Shown here: positions 46,412-56,200 of the stretch, one piece after another
Position numbering within the stretch: the first letter of the stretch is position 1
Layout: each line of letters starts with the position of its first letter
From: Paracyclopina nana
Taxonomy: Eukaryota > Arthropoda > Copepoda > Cyclopoida > Cyclopettidae
Direction: 5' to 3'
Length of the DNA: 64,000 bases
Assembly: GCA_019096065.1 (NCBI GenBank)
Contig: JAGUCH010000002.1
Coordinates: 1,066,501 to 1,130,500 of the forward strand
The notes under the pieces: generated by a model
Seen by the model: the letters and a program-made list of their open reading frames with translations, nothing else
What the model was told of the DNA's origin: nothing
Database searches by the model: none
Translations under genes and position numbers: made by a program

Positions 46412-46816
46412 GGCCCTGTTCACCTGCTCAGTTATTGGCAATATTACTGAAAATTGGCCATTTTTTCGCTTTTTTTCCACTTTTGTTTTGCTACAATCGG
46501 CCTTATTAGGCAATTTATGATTAGGCTATTTAATTTTTAACCTTTTTTAGCCGTCGTTTTGGTACATCTGTTCAAATCCGTGTCCGCAAAAATCCTCACT
46601 GCAAAAATCCGCTCAGCAAAAATCCGCTCAGCAAAAATCCGCTCAGCAAAAATCCGCTCAGCAGAAATCCGCTCAGCAATAATCCGCTCAGCAAAAATCT
46701 TGATAATATTATGGTGTACTTGCATAATTTACACTATTTGCAAACTTTGGAACCAGTTTGTCTTGCGTTATAATTTTCGCATAATAACTGTTATAATAAG
46801 CAGGTGAACAGGCCCT
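46412..46816. mobile_element. GGGCCTGTTCACC-end element, 405 bp, with internal minisatellite
   Basis: Ends GGCCCTGTTCACCTGCT and AGCAGGTGAACAGGCCCT. Contains about seven 15-bp units at 46600-46700. Same family as the 694-bp copy at 4649-5342. Confidence 0.8.
46600..46700. repeat. 15-bp minisatellite CGCTCAGCAAAAATC, about 7 copies
   Basis: Near-perfect direct repeats inside the element at 46412-46816. The repeat keeps frames open on both strands, so the apparent ORFs there are artefacts. Confidence 0.9.
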
Positions 46817-47211
46817 TACTGCGATCATAATGAGAGAGAGAGAGAGCGCAAGCTGCTTTTCAGAGCAGAGTGTATACAATGCAGAGGAGAAAACTGAAAT
46901 GCTTTGAAGCCGCGAAAGTCCATTCTGAGTCGAGCCAGAATCCTCCAAGTCCACACAACACCTGTAGAAAATCAGCTATAGGTATTTGGCCTAAAATTCA
47001 AGCAAAAAAATTTTAAGAGTATCAAGCAAAAAATTCCAAAGCAAAAGTCTTTTGTTGGAAATTCCATCAAAAGCTTTGCAAGCACTCCATCATCAAAAAA
47101 GTGTATACTTTGACCTTTTCAAAGTATGAAGGCTAAAGCAAAACATTCCTATCAAAATGATGGCAGTATTTATTGATTAAACAGCTTTTTTGTCTGCTGC
47201 ATTAGGTCATA

Positions 47212-50200
47212 ATGGAAAACGCCACAAATGGAAGTTTTATGGACTGTCCTGACTTCACAGAGGGAGACAGTGACATGTTGAGACATGTCTCATTTTGGGT
47301 GGAAGGCACACTGAGCTGTTCCATTGCCATTGCTGGTTTTCTTGGAAATGTTGGATCCTCCATCATTTTATCAGCAAAAGGTACTTTAATATGTATTTAA
47401 AAGAGCTGAGAGAGGAAAACAGTTTTACTTGTCCGAGCCTGCGAGGGCTGTAATTTTACAAATGTTTTTCCATTTTAAAATCCCAAGTCAGCTTTTTTAA
47501 CAGCCAAAAATCATTGAATTTATCAGCCAAATGTTACATAATTTTTCTTTTCAATTTTCATTGAATTTATCAGCCAAATGTTACATAATTTTTCTTTTCA
47601 ATTTTCAGAAATGAGGAATTCGTTCAACTGGTTGCTCATTGCTTTGGCCTGCTTTGACAACATATATCTCATGGGCTCCATTTTGGAGTCCTTCAGAAAG
47701 GACTTTGGCTTGGTGAGCTAAATTGGCTAAAAGCAGTAATTAGTTGTCATTAATTTTTCAATGCTCAGGAAACACACATCCATGTCATCCTTTTTCCTTA
47801 CTTGCTGTACCCTATCCAAACTATAGCCATGACTGGCTCCATTTTGATGACTGTTGCCATAGCTTTTGAAAGGTAATTACATTTTTGAGAGTGCACATTA
47901 GTTTGATGCTATGCCTTCTTAGGTATGTGGCTGTCCATTATCCACTGAATTACAGCCAAGCAGTGAATGATGTGTATGCATTGAAGCACAGAATAATTAA
48001 GTTCCTACTGCCAGTGTGTGGATTGTCACTGATGTTCAATGTGACCAAGTTTTTCGAGGCCACCTACACTTATTGTAAGTCAGTACACTGAGCAACACTG
48101 CTCATCTACTAAACTAATATTGAGGCAGACAAATATCTTGCCTCCTTGCTCAAATTCAGTTTGGGAAACTGAAACTGAAAGTTGAGGGATGACAATTGAG
48201 TCTCACTAAAATTGTTTTTAATTGTTTTTTTAAAGATATATTTATGCTTTTAAAAAAATGCTTTCGCATACAGGATGCGGCACCAAAAATGCAACCTTGC
48301 TACAGCTGTTTCGGCCCATTTATTTACTTATTCAGAGCAGCCCTCTGCTTGCAATTTTGAAGCCGCATTCTGTATTGTTGCATTCGTTTGGCAAAAATTG
48401 GAATGAGAAAAATAATTTGAAATTGCTTGAACTTGCAACAGGATTATCTGAGGCTTATTGTAAGTCAGTACACTGAGCAACACTGCTCATCTACTAAAGT
48501 AATATTGAGGCAGACAAATATCTTGCATCCTTGCTCAAATTCAGTTTGGGAAACTGAAACTGAAAGTTGAGGGATGACAATTGAGTCTCACTAAAATTGC
48601 TTTTAATTGTTTTTTTAAAGATATATTTATGCTTTTAAAAAAATGCTTTCGCATACAGGATGCGGCACCAAAAATGCAACCTTGCTACAGCTGATTAGCC
48701 CCATTTATTTACTTATTCAGAGCAGCCCTCTGCTTGCAATTTCGAAGCCGCATTCTGTATTGTTGCATATTCGTTTGGCAAAAATTGGAATGAGAAAAAT
48801 AATTTGAAATTGCTTGAACTTGCAACAGGATTATCTGAGGCTACGCAGCTATGCCAACGAGATGTGAAAAAGCCAGCAGAAATTGGCTTGAATTTGCCAT
48901 TTTAATGTAGCTTTTGGTCAAAATATCGCCTTTTATGGACCTGTTGAACAATGTCAAAAACAAAAAAATGTCGTCAAAACATCAATCATTTTTAGTTTGA
49001 AAGTCGCATCTTTTTTGTAATATCGATCATAATTTCATAGATGACCGCCTCACAAATTTAGCAGTATTATTATGCGATGTTTCGATAGATGAACGCCACA
49101 TTACTTAAGCATTACTATTTTACATAGCTGCTGTTTATTCATGGGGATGAAAGCTTTGCACTGTTGTGGTGCCCATGTGGAATACACCAAATGACAAAAG
49201 AGCCTTTTTTTGTGCACTTACTTTGATGTTGGAATACATTCAAAAATCTCCCCAATTTTTTTTGCAGCCAATGCTACTGAACCGATGACAAATGCTGACA
49301 AGAACTTGACCGTTTTAAGCTCCTTTGCTCCAATTCCAATTTTGGAGCCCACAGCACTACGCATGAACCCATTATATTCCATTTACTTCAACTGGTTCAG
49401 ATTTGTTGCCATTGGGGTGATCCCTTTTGCTCTGCTCGTGCTTTTCTATGCCAAAATCTACTCTGACATCCAAAACAGACGCAGAAACAGCCAATACAGG
49501 TAATACTTGAAATGGCCTTTTTAAAAAATCAGGTTTTTTTTAATTTTGACCCTAGGAGAAAGCAAGCTGCTGCCAAATTGGCAAGCTACACCAGCCATCA
49601 ATCAAAGGCCAATAATGGAATTATTGAGAGCAACCATTTTGAGCTTCAAGTTTTAGTCACTGAGCCACGGCTGGTTGTGGCTCAAAGTACGCGAAAAGAT
49701 GTCAAAGTCTGTGAAGAGGATGATGAAGTCTCACAGGAAAAGCAAATAGCAAAGGATGCTCAAGAACCAGCTGCAAAAAATCCTGAGTGCAATGATGAAG
49801 AAAGAGGTTCAAATTGAAAAATAGGACCCTTTTTTTCTTCTTCTTCAGAGCAGAGAAGTGACACTGGGCGTGGCTTATTCCAGCTTTCAGACATTTAACT
49901 AATTTAAAGGCCATTTTCAATAAGTGAATTGTTTATACTATTTAAATTGAAAAATTCTATTAAGACATTTTACCAATTAATGTATTTTATTGCTTGAATA
50001 GGACAGTCTTTTTTAGGTCTGCGTCTCAAATTGGCATTAAGCCCCGCCCAGTTGCACTTCTTCTTTTTAAAGCACATTTGGCTTTTCTCTGCTTACAAAA
50101 GTCTCTAGTTTAAAGCTAGATGAGATCAGTTTTCAACTCTTTGACTCTTTTTTGAAGGAGTGCTCAGAAAGAAAGACAAATACCAACTTTCTTCTTGGTG

Positions 50201-52784
50201 GATTTTTTCCTCCTTCCAATCACCTATAGTTTTTTGCTGAAAAAATGTGCTAAATTGACATCTGTTAATTTGCTGCCTTAATTGGCCACCTTCAGTTTTA
50301 ACTCTGCTTCATTGGTTCACTTCATTTTCTGGAAGCAAAACACTACTCATTTATTTTGGGGTTTTTTTCAGGCTCCAATAACAACCCGGCCAAGCTGACT
50401 CTGATTAAATCTTGCCATGACATTGCCTACATTGATGCTAATAACCATAGGCATCAGGTAAAGGAAATTACATTTCATCCACTATGTTCCAGATCTTCCA
50501 TTTATTTTTTTCTTGTTTTGAAAGTATTTTATACACATAGTATTTGTAGGGTGCAATCCATTTGTCAATTGTCATTAATGATTTTTTGCTGCATCTATTT
50601 ATAGGAACATGCCAAAGTAGCTGAGGAAGCAAGTGGAATTGTGGTCAAATCTGTGGTCACTGTGGCAACAGTTCCTACTGGCAAAACAGTGGGCTTTGCA
50701 ACAACCCTGAGGAAAAATTGCATGGATGATGAATATGAAGACTATGAAAGCAGCACAGATCATCTGCTCAGAGAAGCTGTTGACCAAGGAGTGAGTTCTA
50801 CTAAAATTATATGATGTTTATGTACTAATACAAATGGGAAATTTTTAAGTTAGCAAACTTTCTGCTGTCTCCTTCCATTTCAGTTTTTGAGACTGAAAGC
50901 CAATTACAACCCAGTCTCATTGTTATTTATTTATTTTTTGGCAAGAAAAAGCTATTTTAGGAAAATTTAATTGTGAAAGTTACTAATGTGTAAACATAAA
51001 AAAAGTAAAGTTGTACACTTGACTAAGAAAGCGCTTGGGTTTTGTCAACAAGGATTTAATGTTTTGGTTAAATATTAATTTGAAAAACAACTCAAAATTG
51101 CTTTTTAGTAAGATTTTCTGTGGCTTTGCAATTACACAAGTTGTAAAGTTGTTAGAATGAGGCTTGAATTTGGTATTCTAATGTACTATTTGGCCAAAGT
51201 ATCGTCTTTCTGTGTAATTATTGTTGATATTTTTGGAAAAAATTAATATGAAAAAAACATGTCGAAATTGCTTGAAATTGCAACAGGATTATCTGAGGCT
51301 AGGCAGTAACGCCGACGAGGTGTGAAAAAGCCAGCAGAAATTGGCTTGAATTGGCCATTTGAAAGTAGCATGTGGTCAAAGTATCGCCTTTCATGAACCA
51401 GCCAATCAATCGCAAAAACAAAAATACCGTCAAAACATTGGCGTCCATTGCAAACATTTACTTAGATGGGCGCCACATCATTTTAGCGATTTCATGCATC
51501 CATGACAGATGAGCACCTCATTAATTTTGAAATATTCTTTTGCGATGTTTCTGCAGATGAACACCACATAACTTTTGAACGACTATTTCACATTGCTGAT
51601 GTTCATTCATGGTGATGAAAGCTTGGCACTGTGATGGTGCCAAAGTGGCATTCATCAAATGACAAAACATCAAGTTTTGCCAAGTTTTATTTGGGCTTTG
51701 TTTGTAGCCTCACTACAGCTAAGCTGTATTCATGTATTATAGTGGACATTATATGAAAATGTCAATGTGTAACCCATGCCAAAATTGCTTGAAAGCACAA
51801 TAATAGGACTATCATTTGGTCCAATTTTAACCCAATTGGCTTGGTCTTTATGCAACCTTTAAATCGTTACCAGGTAACGGTAGTTAAATACCCTTATGTA
51901 GTGATAAGTGTATTTAAATACCGTTACCTAGAAACGATCAAAAGGCTGCTTAAAGAACCAAAGAACCAGCCTGTTATTTGAATACCGTTATGTAGTGGAA
52001 AGGTAACGATCAAAAGGTTGCATAAAGAACCAGCCTAATAATAACTGAAAAATTCGCCACATGATGGCTTGAATTTGCTGCCTCAAGTTTCGCTGGATAC
52101 AAACCTGGCACAATTAAATACCTGTAGTATTTTCAATTGGCACTTTTTTTGTAGGAGTTTGGCTCTACAACAAATGCGCTGAGCCTCAAAAGGAGGAACC
52201 GTTCACTACACAGGAAAACAAAGGCGAATGCGAATGCCAAGCGGAGACGGATGGAAGATCAATTGGCCTCCATTTTTATGGGTTACATTCTGGTATTTCT
52301 GGTCTGCCATTCGCCGAGGCTGATGCTCAACATTTATGAATTGGCCACCATACGGGAAGCAGTGGCTTGCAGCAGGTAAAAAATGGTATTTTCCTTCCAA
52401 AAAAACCCAAAAAAACCTTAAAAAAACAAAAAAAAACAAAAAAAAAATTCCAAGAAAAAAACCAAGAAAAAAATTCCAAGAAAAAAATCCAAGAAAAAAA
52501 ACCAAAAAACATAAAATTCCAAAAAAAAAATCCAGGAAAAAAACAAACAAAAAATCCAAGATAAAAGAAATTCAAAAAAAAAAGCATGAGTAAAAATCTG
52601 GCTTTTTTTCCGTTGCAGTGCTGGAAATCAGCCTTTCCCTGCATGGTCATTGGTGGTGATGTGTTTCAGCCATTTATTTCTCGTTGTCAACTCGTCCATC
52701 AACATTTTGATCTATTGTGTGCTCAGCACCAAGTTTAGAGAAGAAGCTTGCCGAATGTGGACCAATATCACGCGTAAATTGTGA
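47212..52784 (+). CDS. Rhodopsin-class GPCR, FMRFamide-receptor-like
   Basis: Ten exons: 47212-47380, 47609-47712, 47769-47872, 47923-48074, 49268-49499, 49556-49806, 50372-50457, 50605-50790, 52155-52375, 52619-52784; 556 residues. TM1 has the GN motif (GFLGNVGSSIIL) and TM2 has LACFD. TM3 ends AFERYVAVHYPL (ERY in place of DRY), TM5 has VIPFALLVLFYA, TM6 FLVCHSPRLMLNIYEL, and TM7 NSSINILIY in place of NPxxY. The TM6/TM7 forms are typical of invertebrate FMRFamide and related peptide receptors. The extracellular N-terminus has NAT and NGS glycosylation sites. The third intracellular loop is unusually long (about 220 residues). Intron 6 starts with the weak donor GTTCAA; if it is retained the protein stops after TM5. 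A polyadenylation signal lies only four bases after the stop. Confidence 0.9.
47513..47608. repeat. Tandem duplication of about 46-50 bp that ends at a splice acceptor
   Basis: TTGAATTTATCAGCCAAATG plus the following pyrimidine-rich tract occurs twice in a row. The second copy ends in the acceptor of GPCR exon 2, while the first ends TTTTCATTG and lacks the AG. Confidence 0.85.
48069..48841. repeat. Tandem duplication (2 x ~385 bp) carrying a splice donor
   Basis: Copy 1 begins with the last six bases of GPCR exon 4 and its donor (CTTATTGTAAGTCAGTACAC); copy 2 begins at about 48454. The copies are nearly identical (AACACTGCTCATCTACTAAA; GCTTTCGCATACAGGATGCG). Confidence 0.92.
48810..49190. 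repeat. Dispersed ~380-bp repeat, copy 1 (GPCR intron 4)
   Basis: Shares GCAACAGGATTATCTGAGGC, AAAAAGCCAGCAGAAATTGG and the end ATCAAATGACAAAA-like sequence with the copy at 51270-51680 in intron 8 of the same gene. Confidence 0.8.
51270..51680. repeat. Dispersed ~380-bp repeat, copy 2 (GPCR intron 8)
   Basis: Same orientation as the copy in intron 4. The sequence is clearly diverged but collinear. Origin unknown; no inverted ends were seen. Confidence 0.8.
51870..52040. repeat. Palindromic GTTACC/GGTAAC region
   Basis: TAAATCGTTACC, AGGTAACGG, ACCGTTACCTAGAAACGATC and AAGGTAACGATCAAAAGG recur in both orientations over 170 bp of GPCR intron 8. It looks like a decayed fold-back element. Confidence 0.55.
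52385..52590. repeat. A-rich low-complexity tract (CCAAGAAAAAAA-type)
   Basis: About 200 bp of AAAAAACC/CCAAGAAAAAA units lie in the last intron of the GPCR gene, ending 30 bp before the acceptor. Open frames across it (Lys-rich or Phe-rich) are artefacts. Confidence 0.9.
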
Positions 52785-53212
52785 ACCGAATAAAGAATAT
52801 TCATTACCAGTCCATGGCCAAATTCTGCGAAATCCTCTGCTGTCTTCTCAAAACATTTTCAGACTGTGGAGAAAATTATTTACTTTTTTTTAAAAATGTA
52901 ATTGAGTTTATTTAGGTTCTTGCTTTCAAAGGATGATGCTTTTTTAATTACTTTTTGACATTTTTGACAATATATATTTATCAAGTGTTTTGCTGTTTTG
53001 TCACACAATTTGGCTAATTTCGCCAAAAAGTGCCGAAAAAATAGATTGTGTCAGCCATTTTTTGGCCAAAATTTATTATTTTTTATCAGATGAACAAGGC
53101 CAAAAAACATGGCCGGTTTTTCTTTGGTAAAAAATTGAATAAAAAAAGTCAAAATTGCTTTAAAGTGCAATGTAGCATTTTTTTTTATTGTTACATATAA
53201 AAATATTGCATT
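52785..53212. other. Intergenic gap between two convergent genes
   Basis: The GPCR polyadenylation signal AATAAA is at 52789-52794. The rest is AT-rich 3' sequence for both genes with no other feature. Confidence 0.55.
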
Positions 53213-56200
53213 TCAAAATTGGCTTGAAATAGATATTTCGCATGAGTATTGCTTATTGTAGAGCATGCACTTAAATAGTGACCTCGTGGATATAAGAGAG
53301 CTTGAAAGGAGTGGAATTTTTATAGAGTCACTCTCAATTATGCCAGAAGTCATGCATGTAATTATTGATTTACTTGCCTTCTCCATGGTTGGTGGAACTG
53401 GCATAATCTGACCTGAGGTCTCGTCTCCCTTGGGAATCGAGCTCCATTGAAGAGATAAAACATCTTGTGGCTCTCGTCGCCCATCAAGGCCCAAACCTCG
53501 ACCAAAGCTGTCAAATCGATGCCTGTAAAACATTAAAAGTGCATTAAACGCTACGTGGGCTATTCACATCAGTATCAAAACAATAGCATTGATGTAGGGC
53601 GATCCTAGCGGCCGTTTAGGGCAACAGCTGGGATTTTCAGCTGACGCTGCTCGAGAAAACAAACTGAGTTGCCGCAATTTAGCGACTTGATCGAGTTATA
53701 GCTCGAAATAAAGACCCAAGTAATTTTACAGAATAAAGTGATAAGTAAATAAATGATCCATAATAATTCTCAGTATTCGAGATGTTTGAGTCCTGATGCT
53801 AAGCTTAAGTAAAATAAAAGTAACCAATTTTAAGGATGTTCTGTGATAAGTCCGCTCAGTGAAATGTCCAGATAAACTAAGACCAGATGCTAAAAGTCTG
53901 CTCATCTAAAGACTAGATGTCATAAAATGTGGCAATTTTGACAGTTTGGCCACGGCGACGACTTTGGCTACTTTTGAGGGTTTTTTGGCAATCCTCGCCA
54001 AGGCAAAGGCTTTTGCTATTTTTGATGATTTTCCACTTTTTTGCCTAAATTTTGACTTAGGATTTATACTACATTAGGACGTTTCACAGTATTCCCATTT
54101 ACATTAACCACGCGCCCAAAAAAGAGTGACTCGACTCCTCGAACTGAAGCCAGATTTTAAGCACAACTCCCAAGTGTTTCCTCAAAAATGTCGGTAGATG
54201 GCGAGCCTTTGTTATTGTGCTGTTGTCTATTACTTGGGTCAATCAATATAATTAGTCTGAGTTGAGCTGAATGCTCATGATTATGTAACTCATTTTAGCC
54301 AAAAAATGTAGAAAAGGCAATACACAAGAATTGGCTGGAATTTCGCATTTTATGTTATACGTTTGCGCAATTTTTTTGCTAAAATACAGACAATTATGGA
54401 GTTGGTGTACATTAGTTCAACTCTTTTACTTAACCAACTTTTTTTGAGGTTAATAAAGTATTCGGTTACTATCCGATTTAGGCCTTATATATTATCTATT
54501 TATATATGTAAACAATTTATAAAACAAGCTAATAAAATAGCTGAGCAAATTTTGTAAAGTAGAAATCGAGTGGCATTTTTGCGGGCTCGAGCTTGCGAGA
54601 GCCAAGTAATGCCACGAGATTTTTACTTTGCAAAATGAGCTCAGATGTTTTGTAAGCCTGCTTTATATTTTGAATACATATATATACGATTTTATATGAT
54701 GGAAAGAAATTTTCAAATGTTAATGAAGTTACCAGACCAGGCGATCTTGACTTAGCACCTGATCCATTACTTGAAGGCTAGGGTTGAGAGGCCCTCAGTA
54801 GTGCGAGAGTAAAAGAAAGGGTTTATTAAGCAAATAAAAAATTGGGCATTTTAAATTTTGCATTTTTGGGCTCTAAAAGATCTGTTAGATTAAGTTTTGT
54901 CTGGTACCTCTGAAAAGGCTCTACTGTTCTACTAAGCTTAGCTCAGCTGAGAATAAGAATAAGAAGGAATTCTGACATTAATTATTCTGTCTGTATTGGT
55001 AGCTCAGTCAGTAGAGCGTTGGACTCCTAATCTAGATGATCAGGGTTCGATCCCCATACTCGGCATTTTTTCTCCTTTTTTCTAACATGGGATTTACTTC
55101 TTGGACAATATCATGGTCTCTGGTCAAACAGAGGAGCAACACACCTTATAAAATACTTTATAATGCGTGTCACTTGATAAAGTTAAACGTCAGAGCTTTT
55201 ATATATGTATAGTAATATGAACTGAGACGAATTGGTAAACTGAATTATACATGCGAAAATTGCTTTCCATCATATAAAATATTTTATCATAATTTGATCT
55301 CAATAAAAGCCCAAAAGAGCCAGCTGAATAAATCAAAGCAGCCACTTTTACTGCTTATTTTGATCTGGTAGCACTTTTAATTGATGCACAAGCAGGCCCA
55401 AGCGACAGTCTTAAAATTGGCAAAAAAGCGACTATTATGGCTATTATTGAGTTGAACTAGTAAACTAGGCCTTTCCAGGTCGGAATATCCTAGGTAATTA
55501 GTCTCATTATGTGAGAATACCAGCGCACAAGTGCACTATGGACAATTAGGTCACTCCTTTTCACGTATTTTTTAAGGATTTGGCCAAAAAACGAGAAGAA
55601 ATCAAACGCTGTTTTTCCGCGAAATGCCAAAATCTTGCAAGTTTTGAAACAGCTAATGCTTTAAAGTCACAAATGTCGACAAAACACACAAAAAAATGCA
55701 GAAAAAATTCAACATTTTCAATGCCGATTTCAAGGGGAATTTTAGGTATGCGCGCTTAAAAATTCAAAATAGTCTACTGTGTTGGGCTTTTTAATTACCT
55801 ATGAGCTCCTGGGTAAAGCGAAGGGTCTGTAAGCCTGCTAATCAACGGAGATTCTTCCAATTCCTGAAATAATGGGAAACTCAATGAGCTGCACATGAAC
55901 ATTATGCAACGCTTTTTATGCAATGTAATACGATTTCCTCGTGTTATAATTCAGTTTACTTTCGGACTTTACTGTGTGGCTCTGTCACAGTTCTTTCTAT
56001 GAAATATTTTATGGCCCTGGATTCAGTTTTGGGGGACATAAAGTAATTTTATTTCCCTTATTCTCTAAGAGCTTGACAAATTACACTCAAGTAGAAAAAG
56101 TGAGGCAATGGAATATTAGGTGAATAAAATAACTTTATATCCCTAAAATTTGATTATTTCTAGGCCGTAAAGTACTTAATATCCACATAAAAGCTTAGAA

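Larger units (their letters stand above)
43437..47211. other. 3.8-kb intergenic region between two divergent genes, rich in elements
   Basis: Holds the Dumpy-like gene's probable 5' non-coding exon and promoter (44474-44720), CACAGTGGA elements (43794-43918 and ends near 44.4 kb), a fold-back element (45131-45371), two GGGCCTGTTCACC elements, a (GA)n run at 46832-46846 and the GPCR promoter. No further gene is supported. Confidence 0.5.

Noticed and set aside
46600-46700. Regular short repeats resembling a CRISPR array
   Set aside because: The units are contiguous 15-mers without spacers, in a eukaryotic element.
46537-46807. Open frames on both strands with repeated FAERI / AKIRS peptides
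   Set aside because: They arise from a 15-bp minisatellite inside a MITE; a repeat with no stop in one unit stays open in several frames.
52206-52650. Phe-rich (minus) and Lys-rich (plus) open frames of 65-117 codons
   Set aside because: They cover an A-rich low-complexity intron tract and overlap a well-supported GPCR exon.
54990-55072. A functional tRNA-Arg(CCT)
   Set aside because: The D-arm and boxes are good, but the acceptor stem pairs poorly and the T-stem is short; kept only as a tRNA-like sequence.
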